Source of the DNA: Archangium lansingense
GTDB taxonomy: Bacteria; Myxococcota; Myxococcia; Myxococcales; Myxococcaceae
Reading direction: 5' to 3'
Length of the DNA stretch: 64,000 nt
Assembly: GCF_026626635.1 (NCBI RefSeq)
Contig: NZ_JAPNKA010000001.1
Span: 4,526,001 to 4,590,000 of the forward strand
Part shown: positions 1 through 7,283 of the stretch, in pieces
How the letters are laid out: each line of letters starts with the position of its first letter
Position numbering within the stretch: position 1 is the stretch's first letter
Notes under the pieces: model-generated
The model's input: the letters and a program-made list of their open reading frames with translations, nothing else
The model's database searches: none
What the model was told of the DNA's origin: nothing
Program-made: the position numbers and the translations under genes

Positions 1-1317
1 CGGACTGCCAGGCAGCCCAGGGCTCCCGGTGATGGGGCCCGGAGCAGGGGTCGGGGGCTGCGTGGGACCTGGCTGCTCGATGGTGGGGGGCGACGAGGGG
101 TCGGTCACCACCGGCTCCTCCTCCGGGGCTGGCTCCTCCTCCGGGGCTGGAGGGAGCTCCTTGGTGAGGGTGAAGCTGTCGATGACCTGACCCGAGGGCG
201 TCAGGGCCTGAGCGGTGAGGGTGCCCTCCTGCACCTTTACATCGAGGTAGCCGTGGTCCCGGTCGTTGCGCACCACCGTCCACGAGGGCTTGCTGGTCTC
301 GAAGGGGCGCAGGGACGCGCCGCCGCCGCCCACCACGAGGTAGGTGGGGTTGCGCTCGCCGGAGGGTCCCACGGCGTTGCCCTTCATCGGTTGGCTGCGC
401 TCGTAGTGGTGGTCGTGGCCGGTGAGCACGAGATCCACCCCGTACTTCTCGAAGAGGGGGGTGAACTCGCGGCGCATCAGGGGCTGTGAGCCGTGCTCGC
501 CGCTGCTCCAGGGCGGGTAGTGGTGGAAGACAACCTTCCAGGGCGCGTCGCTGGAGGCGAGGTCCTGCTCCAGCCACTTCTTCTGCGCGGCCAGCGAGCA
601 GCGAGCCGCCGGGGCCAGGCCCAGGGCGCAGCTGGAGTCCAGCGAGACGAAGTGCACGTGGCCCCAGTCGAAGGAGTAGTAGTGCTCTCCGCCGCTCGGG
701 CTGGTGGGCAGGTAGAGGTTGTCGAAGTACGGCTGGGCCTGTTGGGTGACGTACTCGTGGTTGCCGGGGGCGGCGAAGGAGGGCACCTGCGCGAGCAGGG
801 GCGCCATGGGGACGAAGAGGTTGCTCTGGAACTCGGCCTCGGTGCCCGAGGAGTAGGCGTTGTCGCCGAGCATCAGGAAGAGCTCCGGCTTGCGGCCGAG
901 CATGGCGTTGGCCACGGCCCGCTGGTCGGCGTTGTTCATGCCGAAGTCGCCCACGGCGGTGAAGTGGACGTTGCGAGTGCCGGGCACGGGGGCGGTGGAG
1001 AAGCGCACGGGGTTGGTGCGCGCGCCGCAGGCCTCCACGAGGTAGGTGTACTCGGTGCCGGGCTGCAGGCCGGTGAGGACGATGGCGTGGTTGCGGCCGG
1101 AGTCCGCGGACTGGGCGGACTGGTCGGTGGAGCCCTGAGTGCCGTAACGCACTGAGGGGACACAGCTTCCATCGAGCCGGAGGGCGATGGTGGCGGTGTC
1201 CGGGCCCACCCGTTGGAGATAGGGCTGGCGGGTGAGGCTCGCGGCGCTGGCGCTGCTCGCGGTGAAGGTGAGCGCTGCGGCCACCGCGCCGAACGCCAGG
1301 GAATACAGTCGGTGCAT
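1..1317 (-). CDS. Purple acid phosphatase-like metallophosphoesterase, exported (3' end outside window)
   Basis: The frame opens with ATG at 1317 and stays open to base 1, so 439 codons are visible and the C-terminus is missing. The N-terminus (MHRLYSLAFGAVAAALTF, then ASSASAAS) is a Sec signal peptide. A fibronectin-like domain follows (PYLQRVGPDTATIALRLDG), then a calcineurin-type phosphoesterase core with every metal-binding block in order: GDFG, GDNAY, GNHEY, HHYPPWSS and GHDHHYER. This layout is that of purple acid phosphatases, which hydrolyse phosphomonoesters outside the cytoplasm. Near the left edge the protein becomes an E/P-rich linker with a duplicated 18-bp unit (EEEPAP twice, about 112-150) and then a T/P-rich tail. 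A further C-terminal domain or anchor may lie outside. It is transcribed alone; 126 bp separate it from the upstream gene. Confidence 0.88.
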   Translation of the reverse strand, partial: MHRLYSLAFGAVAAALTFTASSASAASLTRQPYLQRVGPDTATIALRLDGSCVPSVRYGTQGSTDQSAQSADSGRNHAIVLTGLQPGTEYTYLVEACGARTNPVRFSTAPVPGTRNVHFTAVGDFGMNNADQRAVANAMLGRKPELFLMLGDNAYSSGTEAEFQSNLFVPMAPLLAQVPSFAAPGNHEYVTQQAQPYFDNLYLPTSPSGGEHYYSFDWGHVHFVSLDSSCALGLAPAARCSLAAQKKWLEQDLASSDAPWKVVFHHYPPWSSGEHGSQPLMRREFTPLFEKYGVDLVLTGHDHHYERSQPMKGNAVGPSGERNPTYLVVGGGGASLRPFETSKPSWTVVRNDRDHGYLDVKVQEGTLTAQALTPSGQVIDSFTLTKELPPAPEEEPAPEEEPVVTDPSSPPTIEQPGPTQPPTPAPGPITGSPGLPGSP

Positions 1318-1443
1318 GGTGTCTCCTGTCCGAGCCATTCGGACCGGGAGTGCAACCGTCCACCGTGTGACATCCATCCCTCTTCCCGCGCTCGCTCGTC
1401 TACTCGGCGGCGAGTGGGCGAGGGCTCGCCTGATGGATGAGGA

Positions 1444-2352
1444 TCAGTCGAGGAAGCGGCGCTCCCAGCGACGGACGACCTCATCCACAGGGCGACCCTG
1501 CCAGGGCTGCTCCTGGTAGAGCCAGGGCTCCAGTACGCGTGCGAGCTCCCGGTAGGCGGGCAGCGTGTCACCTCGTTCGGTGTCACCCGCTTCGGGCCAA
1601 CGGCCCAGGGTGACGACGGCTCGCTCTCCCTCCATTTCCTGCACGGTGGTGCCGGGTGAGGTCAGCCGCGAGCGCAGCCCCGTCGCACCACCCAGTTCAC
1701 CCAATACCGGTTGGCCCAGGAAGTTCAGCCAGGAGATCTCCCGGACTTTTGTGCCGACTTTCCATACGGACAGGTTTGGGTCGGGAATGTCCATGCCAGG
1801 GTAGCGGAAGCAATGCTTACGAACCTCCTGCTTCACGCCCAACAGGCTGGTGTCGCAGTTGAAGGAGAGGCCTGCATGGCCCGAACAGAAGGGCAGGGGC
1901 GTTGCCAATTCCAGCGCCAACTCGCGCACCCTCCCCGGGCCGTGCTTCTCCAGGAACTCGGTCGGCAGCCAGAAGCTCACCACTGACACCGCTCCTGGCT
2001 CGCCAGCGAAGGACGGGCTTGGGGGCGGCTTGCCTCGGTATGCGAATTGGTAGCGGTTCTCTCTACCGCAAGCATCCGTCAGATAGACACTGGCCCAGAC
2101 AGGATTCAGCAGCTCATTTCGAATGAGCACCCAGCTCGCATCATCGAGTTCTTGCCAGAAGCCCTCTTGGTCCGCGTACAGTCCCAGGGCGTTCGCTCCG
2201 ACTGCCCGCAGGTACGTGTCCAAGGAACGCATGACTGCCGATGCCACCTCCTCGTGAGGGCGGCACATGTAGAAGGTGATGCTCAGGCTGTCGCGTATCA
2301 GTAGGGCACCGTTCTCCGCATGGATTCGGATTCTTGGGTAATGCTCGCTCAT
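1444..2352 (-). CDS. DUF3396-type immunity protein (putative antitoxin of the upstream nuclease)
   Basis: A 302-residue soluble protein without signal peptide or membrane segments. The N-terminal block (IRDSLSITFYMCRP), the acidic GLYADQEGFWQELDD stretch and the later VSFWLPTEFLE, HAGLSFNCD and YPGMDIPDP blocks fit my memory of DUF3396, a family often labelled type VI immunity protein and common in myxobacteria. The ATG at 2352 overlaps the TGA of the upstream nuclease-like gene (ATGA), so the two are translationally coupled. That arrangement is the classic one for a toxin followed by its cytoplasmic neutralising partner. Family membership is from recognition; the role in neutralising the neighbour is inferred from gene order and the toxin-like features of that neighbour. 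Confidence 0.68.
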   Translation of the reverse strand: MSEHYPRIRIHAENGALLIRDSLSITFYMCRPHEEVASAVMRSLDTYLRAVGANALGLYADQEGFWQELDDASWVLIRNELLNPVWASVYLTDACGRENRYQFAYRGKPPPSPSFAGEPGAVSVVSFWLPTEFLEKHGPGRVRELALELATPLPFCSGHAGLSFNCDTSLLGVKQEVRKHCFRYPGMDIPDPNLSVWKVGTKVREISWLNFLGQPVLGELGGATGLRSRLTSPGTTVQEMEGERAVVTLGRWPEAGDTERGDTLPAYRELARVLEPWLYQEQPWQGRPVDEVVRRWERRFLD

Positions 2353-3200
2353 CGAACTACCCCCAATCTGGGTATGATACGTGCGACATTCGAGCCGAAA
2401 GCCATCTCGTACATTGCTCCTTGGTCGTAACCAGAATAGGGATGTCCCTCGGGGTATTTAGTCCAGTGCGGAGCCACATCTGTATTTACGCAGGGAAACT
2501 TGAAGTCGTAGATCGCCTGGACGTCGAGGAGGGAGCCCGAGTGGATGACCACATCGGGTTTCAGCGTCCCCTTCAACTCGCCTTGATTTCCAGACTCCAC
2601 CAAGGCCCGCTCCTCTTCGGTGCTGATTGGTTTCTTTTGCCCTGTCTGCCTGTCATATCGGTATCGCTGTTCCAGGCTGAAGCCACCGGGCCGCAGCTTG
2701 TTCAATGCCTCTTCAGCACATTGCCGAGCGACCTCGTGCATCTCCGTTCCGAGCCGCATGGCCCACGTCACCCTCCTGCCCTGCGCATCCACCGTCCATT
2801 GGTTGCACTCGTTGGCATCGGGAGAGGGACCTTTGAATGCCGTCTGATATCGCAGGAGAATCTCCGAGCGGGCGAGCTCAACGCAATGTGTGAGCGCCTG
2901 CTCAATGGAGGATCTTGCCTCGTCATTGAGCGCCGCCAGGACGACAGCCACGGAGAGCCCAGCCGTACCCGCCTGCCGGACAGGTTCGAAGGCGGCTTCC
3001 TTCCCTGCCAGGGCTGGGCAATTGGCGGGGTTCTGCCGGCAGGCGGCCGAGACGGAGTTGTCGTAGCTGTAGCCGTCGCCCCTTTGCACTCCCACGGGAG
3101 TGATGCAAGCGGCCTGGAGCACGAGCACCATCCACGCCACGCGCGGACAGAGCGACCGCCAAATGCCCGCCAGAGGCGGGCCAATACGCTGGATGGACAT
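2349..3200 (-). CDS. Putative lipoprotein toxin with C-terminal PD-(D/E)XK nuclease-like domain
   Basis: A 283-residue protein. The basic N-terminus and hydrophobic stretch VAWMVLVLQAAC form an export signal with a possible, imperfect lipobox at Cys32 (Gln at -3). The middle is Cys-containing and not recognised. The C-terminal part has the order expected of a restriction-type nuclease: an acidic helix (TEMHEVARQ, Glu156), Asp216 in PDVVIH, DFK at 232-234 as the (D/E)xK pair, then a Gln/Tyr helix (YDQGAMYEMAFG). The gene starts at ATG 3200 behind a GGGGGTG Shine-Dalgarno and overlaps the DUF3396 gene by 4 bp. An exported nuclease with a cytoplasmic partner is the layout of the SitA/SitI toxins that myxobacteria pass by outer-membrane exchange. 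Nuclease activity and delivery route are inferences. Confidence 0.6.
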   Translation of the reverse strand: MSIQRIGPPLAGIWRSLCPRVAWMVLVLQAACITPVGVQRGDGYSYDNSVSAACRQNPANCPALAGKEAAFEPVRQAGTAGLSVAVVLAALNDEARSSIEQALTHCVELARSEILLRYQTAFKGPSPDANECNQWTVDAQGRRVTWAMRLGTEMHEVARQCAEEALNKLRPGGFSLEQRYRYDRQTGQKKPISTEEERALVESGNQGELKGTLKPDVVIHSGSLLDVQAIYDFKFPCVNTDVAPHWTKYPEGHPYSGYDQGAMYEMAFGSNVARIIPRLGVVR

Positions 3201-3356
3201 GCCACACCCCCAATGAGCCGCATGGGCCGAAGACTGTTGCCCCTGGAGTTCACGGCGGTGCTGTCGGTTGCGTCAATCCATCGGGTGCTGCGGTGGGCGG
3301 AGGCTGTCGAAGGGGACACACCCGCCTCGCCCCCGCCCACGAATCGCCCCCATCGT

Positions 3357-4124
3357 TCAGGGCTTCTTCACATCGTAGGAGACGAGCTCCTCCAGCCGCT
3401 CGCCATCCTCCTTCACCTTGCCGATACCGGGCGCCAGCCAGTACGTGCGCTCCTGGTTTTCCTTGTCCCCGCGCTCGCGCTTGATGCGGATGACGTTGGT
3501 GAAGGTGCCCGCCGGCGTGACGACGGTCTCGTTCACCGCCTCCACGCGCCAGATATAGGTCTTGTCCTTGTCCTCCGTCGTTCCGTCACCCAGGCGCGTC
3601 AGCTCACGGATGTCCGAGTCGTAGCGCCACCCCACGGGCCGCTCCGTCGCGATGGACTTCACCGTCGCGGGATTCCAGGTCGTCACTCGCGCCAGGACGT
3701 CTCCCTTCCGGTCCTCCTCGCGCAGGCGCACCACCACCCCATTCACGTCGAGCTGCCAGGACAGCTCCTCCAGGTGCGGCTGCGTGCTGCGCACCGCGAT
3801 GGCCCGCATCGACGTCTCCGGTACCGCCTGCTCCCCCAGTACCTCCACTCGCTTCTCGAAGGTGCCTCGCACTGGATCCGTGATGCGGTACGTCCACGTG
3901 GAGCCTGGCGTGAGCGGCCAGAGGCTCGTGAAGGGAGCCGGTTGCTCCGGGTCCGGCGGGTTCGTCTCTTCCCCTGTGTCCGGAGGAATGTCCGGCAGGT
4001 CCACCGTTCCGTCCTGGTTCGTCGTGGGTGTTTGTCCCTGGTCCCCCGTGGGGAGGCTTCCACCCTCGCCGCACCCCGCCCAACACATCGCTGCCACCAT
4101 TGCGGCCCAGCCCCAACGCCTCAT
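3357..4124 (-). CDS. Lipoprotein of unknown function, last gene of the polyphosphate operon
   Basis: A 255-residue protein. The chosen ATG at 4124 gives MRRWGWAAMVAAMCWAGCGEGG, a signal peptide ending in the lipobox WAGC, and overlaps the stop of the upstream DUF4956 gene by 4 bp (ATGA). A longer frame to 4328 lacks a signal and lies inside the neighbour. After a T/D/P-rich linker (about residues 25-65) comes a mostly beta domain opening with FTSLWPLTPGSTWTYRI and containing GTFTNVIRIKRE and TYWLAPGIGKVKEDG. This WPLxxGsxWtY...YWyapGvG pattern is common in bacterial lipoproteins of unknown role. Its position as the last gene after porin, VTC enzyme, kinase and DUF4956 protein suggests an envelope role in the same process. 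Confidence 0.78.
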   Translation of the reverse strand: MRRWGWAAMVAAMCWAGCGEGGSLPTGDQGQTPTTNQDGTVDLPDIPPDTGEETNPPDPEQPAPFTSLWPLTPGSTWTYRITDPVRGTFEKRVEVLGEQAVPETSMRAIAVRSTQPHLEELSWQLDVNGVVVRLREEDRKGDVLARVTTWNPATVKSIATERPVGWRYDSDIRELTRLGDGTTEDKDKTYIWRVEAVNETVVTPAGTFTNVIRIKRERGDKENQERTYWLAPGIGKVKEDGERLEELVSYDVKKP

Positions 4125-4825
4125 CCTCGGTCCTCCCAACTCCCCTTGTTCGACGGCATCTCCGACCACCTCAGTCCCCGGATCGGCCCACTCGCCGAGC
4201 GGCTCAGCGCCGACGCGAGCGTCCCCGGTTCCTTCTCCTCCACCTCGAGCTCCAGCCTCCGTCCGTCGAAGTCCATCGCGCAGCTGCGCACCAGCACGTT
4301 GCGCTCGCCGAGCTGCTTCCTCAGCCACGCCTCCGCGCCCGCCAGGTCATCCGACTGGGCCGACACCAATATCCGCTGCTTCGAGGCCGCGGGCTCCTGC
4401 TTCTCGAAGAAGTCCAGCACCAGCAACAGCACGGCGACGAAGGCCGTGCCCACCCCGGCCAGCCCCAGGCTGCCGTGCCCGCACGCCATGCCCAGGCCGA
4501 TCATCAGGAAGAGGATGGCCGCGTCGCGCGGGTCCTTCAGCCCCGAGCGGAAGCGCACGAAGCTCCCCAGGCCCACCAGTCCGAAGGCCTTGGCGGTGCT
4601 GTCGCCAATGACGGCGGTGATGACCGCCGCCGCGGTGCACAGCAGCACCTGGGCTTGCATCATCTCTGACTTGGGCATTGGCTTGCGCGTGAGCAGGCGC
4701 CACGGTCGCAGCGCGAGCACCGCGCCGATGAGCACCGCCGCCATCAAGCGGGGCAACATGACTCCTGCTCCGGGCGGGGTGCCGGACGCCACGTCCTTGA
4801 AGAGCCCCGAGAACAACCCGTCCAT
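4121..4825 (-). CDS. DUF4956 integral membrane protein
   Basis: A 234-residue membrane protein starting at ATG 4825 (MDGLFSGLFKD); a longer frame to 4930 runs into the upstream gene. It has about four membrane helices (LPRLMAAVLIGAVLALRPW; VLLCTAAAVITAVIG; AAILFLMIGLGMACGHGS; VGTAFVAVLLLVLDFF) and the family signature GLVGLGSFVRFRSGLKDPRDAA between helices 2 and 3, split here as GLVGLGSFVRFR and SGLKDP. A cytoplasmic alpha/beta tail of about 90 residues follows. DUF4956 proteins are repeatedly found beside VTC-type polyphosphate polymerase genes, as here (the VTC gene is two genes upstream). Their activity is not known; a channel or partner role in polyphosphate handling is a guess. It is co-transcribed, 16 bp after the kinase and 4 bp overlapping the lipoprotein. 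Confidence 0.85.
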   Translation of the reverse strand: MDGLFSGLFKDVASGTPPGAGVMLPRLMAAVLIGAVLALRPWRLLTRKPMPKSEMMQAQVLLCTAAAVITAVIGDSTAKAFGLVGLGSFVRFRSGLKDPRDAAILFLMIGLGMACGHGSLGLAGVGTAFVAVLLLVLDFFEKQEPAASKQRILVSAQSDDLAGAEAWLRKQLGERNVLVRSCAMDFDGRRLELEVEEKEPGTLASALSRSASGPIRGLRWSEMPSNKGSWEDRG

Positions 4826-4841
4826 GACTCGTCCTTTCGAT

Positions 4842-6548
4842 TCAGAGCACCGGCCGCTGGGCGCCATCCCCGGCCATCCGTTGCGGAGTGCGCTCCGAGG
4901 GAAGCGCGGCCATGTGCGAGGCGGCGACAAGGCGGTAGGCGTTGCGCAGCACCGGCAGCCGGGCGGCGGTCAGCTCCAGCGCGCGCAGCACGAGGGCCTC
5001 GGCCTGCTCCGTCATTGGCAGCCCCTCCAGCGAGGACACCCCCGTGGCCGGCCAGCGCGACACGAAGGCCTCGCGCAGCCGCCAGGCACGTGGGTCGTCT
5101 AGCCCGTCCAGCGAGTCGAGGGCTTCCTTCGTCAGCGGAGCGCCGCGCTCGCGCAGGGCGAAGGCCTCGTCGGTGGAGAGCCCGGTCAGCGAGCGCAGCA
5201 CCAGCTTCAGGGCCTTGTCCTCCAGCGCTGCGCGCAGTTGCCAGGCAAAGGGCGTGTCCAGGCCCTGGACGCTGCGCAGCACCGCCAGCCGATCATGCGC
5301 GAGCAGGGTTTCGCGCAGAGCGTCTGCTCGGGCTGAGCCCAGGCCGGTGAGGCTGCGCGCCGCGTCCGCGTACAGCCCGCTCCGCACGCCCAGCTCTCGC
5401 GCCGCCCAGGCTGGCCCATCGTCCACCCCGGCCAGTCCGCAGAGCACCTCGCCCAGGCGCCCCTCGCGCAGCGCGTGCTCGCGCAGGGCCCACGCCTCGG
5501 GCGAGTCGTTGCGCTTGAGGCTGGAGAGCACGTCCGCCGGCGCGTGTGCGTAGAGGCGCTCGCGCAGGGACATGGCTTGCGGTGACGGGTTGGTGCCGAG
5601 GCTCATGGCTACGTCCTGGGGCACCACCTCCGCCAGCAGCTCGCGCAGGGCTCGGGCCGGCTCGTCATCCAGGCCGATGAGGCTGCGCACCGTCAGTCCC
5701 GGGAAGCGCTCCAAGAAGCCCAGCCGTCGCTGGTGCGCGGCGAAGCCGGGGATGCCGCCCAGCAGCCACACCGCGAGCTGGGGCTCGCGCACCTCCAGCC
5801 CGTCCAGTATGCGGAAGAAGTGCTCCTCCACCTCGTCCACCGTGGTGGGCACCTGCACTGGCGTGGCGCTCGGGGGCGTCATCCGCTGCGCTGGCAGCTC
5901 CCGGCCCTCCAGTCGCGCCACCACCGCCTCTACCAGCCGCTGCTCCAGTACGTGCAGCGGCAGATCATTGTTCTCGATGATCAGCCAGCGCGAGGGATCC
6001 TGCTGCGCCAGTGCGAGGAAGGACTCCCTCATCCGCACGGCAAGGCCCGCTCCGGCCAGTCCCTTGCGACTGTCCGAGTCTGGTGCTCGCTCGCCCTTGC
6101 TCTTCCCCAGCCGCTTGCGCAGCCGGGCCAGCTCTGGCTCCACGTCCACCAGGATGACCAGGTCCGGCCAGAGCCCCTGCGAGGCCAGCTCGCACGCCGG
6201 CTCGAGTGCCGTCTCGGGCATTCCGCGCCCGCCGCCGCTCAGGGCCAGTTGTGAGTACAGGTAGCGGTCGCTGATGCACACCTCGCCTCGAGCCAGCGCA
6301 GGGGCGATGACCTCCTCGAGCTGTTGCGCATCGCGAGCGAGGTTGAGGAAGAACTCGGTGCGCGGCGACATCTCCAACAGCTTCGAGTCCCGGGTGAGCT
6401 CGCGGATCCTCCGGGCGATGGGGGAGCGCAGCTCTCCGCCCTCGCGCGCGTGCGCCACCCTGTAGCCCAGCCTCCTCAGCCGCTCCGCCAGGAGGTTGGA
6501 CAGGGTTGTCTTTCCGCTGCCGTCGATGCCTTCGAAGTCGATGAACAC
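4842..6548 (-). CDS. Thymidylate kinase-like protein fused to nine ~27-residue leucine-rich helical repeats
   Basis: A 568-residue protein with GTG start, 6 bp after the VTC gene. Residues 1-215 are a thymidylate kinase: P-loop EGIDGSGKTT (6-15), SDRYLYSQLALSGGGRGM (93-110) matching the family's DRY and GRG blocks, and VILVDVEPELARLRKR. A normal enzyme of about 210 residues ends there. Residues 289-530 hold about nine tandem copies of a 27-residue unit with consensus SLxGLDDPxAWxLREalL, seen as SLIGLDDEPARALREL, SLTGLSTDEAFALRE and SLDGLDDPRAWRLREA; they look like paired helices of a solenoid. Such a repeat fusion is not part of ordinary tmk. Its place inside a polyphosphate operon suggests a dedicated nucleotide or phosphate kinase rather than the housekeeping enzyme. 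Substrate unknown. Confidence 0.82.
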   Translation of the reverse strand: MFIDFEGIDGSGKTTLSNLLAERLRRLGYRVAHAREGGELRSPIARRIRELTRDSKLLEMSPRTEFFLNLARDAQQLEEVIAPALARGEVCISDRYLYSQLALSGGGRGMPETALEPACELASQGLWPDLVILVDVEPELARLRKRLGKSKGERAPDSDSRKGLAGAGLAVRMRESFLALAQQDPSRWLIIENNDLPLHVLEQRLVEAVVARLEGRELPAQRMTPPSATPVQVPTTVDEVEEHFFRILDGLEVREPQLAVWLLGGIPGFAAHQRRLGFLERFPGLTVRSLIGLDDEPARALRELLAEVVPQDVAMSLGTNPSPQAMSLRERLYAHAPADVLSSLKRNDSPEAWALREHALREGRLGEVLCGLAGVDDGPAWAARELGVRSGLYADAARSLTGLGSARADALRETLLAHDRLAVLRSVQGLDTPFAWQLRAALEDKALKLVLRSLTGLSTDEAFALRERGAPLTKEALDSLDGLDDPRAWRLREAFVSRWPATGVSSLEGLPMTEQAEALVLRALELTAARLPVLRNAYRLVAASHMAALPSERTPQRMAGDGAQRPVL

Positions 6549-6554
6549 GGTTGC

Positions 6555-7268
6555 TCAGCCCCCCACAATCCCGTCCGCGACAAAGTCGTGGACCCTCGCC
6601 ATCCCCTCGGCGAACTTGCTGTACGCCGGCTTCCTCTCGGGGTTGAGCGCCGTCAGCCACTCGGGCAGCTCCTCCCCCAGGTGCTTCACTTCCACCACCA
6701 CCCGCTCATCCACCGCCAGCGGTTTGCCCAGCCTCTCCGCGCTCAGCGTCGTCTCGCAGAGCGCCAGCTCCGGCGTAATCCGATGGAAGCCAATGTCCCG
6801 GTCCACCGTCACTCGCCAGGCCTGCGAGCACTGGTACACGTGCCGCCGGTATGTCACCGCCAGCACCGGAATGAGGCTTCCTCCGGCGATGAGGGGCAGC
6901 AGCCGCACGCCGCCCCGCAGCACATTCCTCAGCTGCGCGCGTGGCACCCACACCCGGCGCTTCTGGGTGAGGCCATTGCGCTCGCGCTTCACCTCGAGCA
7001 CCACGCGCTGCACGCCCCCGGCGCCCACGTCCGGCGAGTACTCCTTGGTGCGCACCTTGAGGCAGTCATTCGGAGTACCCAGCGAGCGCAGCGCCAGCGG
7101 GTAGCCCGGCTTGTCGAAGTAGACGGAGGTGATGCTCGTGGGCGGGGACAGATAGCCGCCCAGCGACGTGGACAGCCTCGCGCACAGCGCCGCCGCCTCG
7201 TCCCTCTCCAGCACCAGCTTGAACTCCCGGCGCAGCTTGGTGACTTCTCCTTCCGCGAACTGGAGCAA
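6555..7268 (-). CDS. VTC-domain polyphosphate polymerase-like protein
   Basis: A 237-residue protein whose best start is TTG at 7268, preceded by GGAGATCGACC. It carries the blocks of the VTC catalytic domain, a CYTH-like tunnel fold that in the yeast Vtc4 makes polyphosphate from ATP: the basic entry strand LRREFKLVLE, SVYFDKPGYPLALRS, LKVRTKEY, the acidic/basic strand VVLEVKRERNGLTQKRR, and VVVEVKHLGEELPEWL near the C-terminus. Length fits a stand-alone bacterial VTC domain. There is no membrane anchor, so the downstream DUF4956 membrane protein may supply it. Gene order (porin, VTC, nucleotide kinase, DUF4956, lipoprotein) argues for a polyphosphate-related envelope function. Assignment is by motif; activity untested. 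Confidence 0.82.
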   Translation of the reverse strand: MLQFAEGEVTKLRREFKLVLERDEAAALCARLSTSLGGYLSPPTSITSVYFDKPGYPLALRSLGTPNDCLKVRTKEYSPDVGAGGVQRVVLEVKRERNGLTQKRRVWVPRAQLRNVLRGGVRLLPLIAGGSLIPVLAVTYRRHVYQCSQAWRVTVDRDIGFHRITPELALCETTLSAERLGKPLAVDERVVVEVKHLGEELPEWLTALNPERKPAYSKFAEGMARVHDFVADGIVGG

Positions 7269-7283
7269 GGTCGATCTCCGTTC

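Noticed and set aside
1444..3200. Type VI effector/immunity pair
   Set aside because: No PAAR, VgrG, Hcp or tss genes are present in the window, and the toxin has its own export signal, so a lipoprotein delivery route fits better. Not excluded.
2334..5102. 922-codon plus-strand open frame opposite the polyphosphate operon
   Set aside because: It is an antisense shadow: the opposing minus genes carry recognisable domains (nuclease-like, DUF4956), and the translation has no known motif and is Arg/Ser/His rich, as expected from high-GC third positions.
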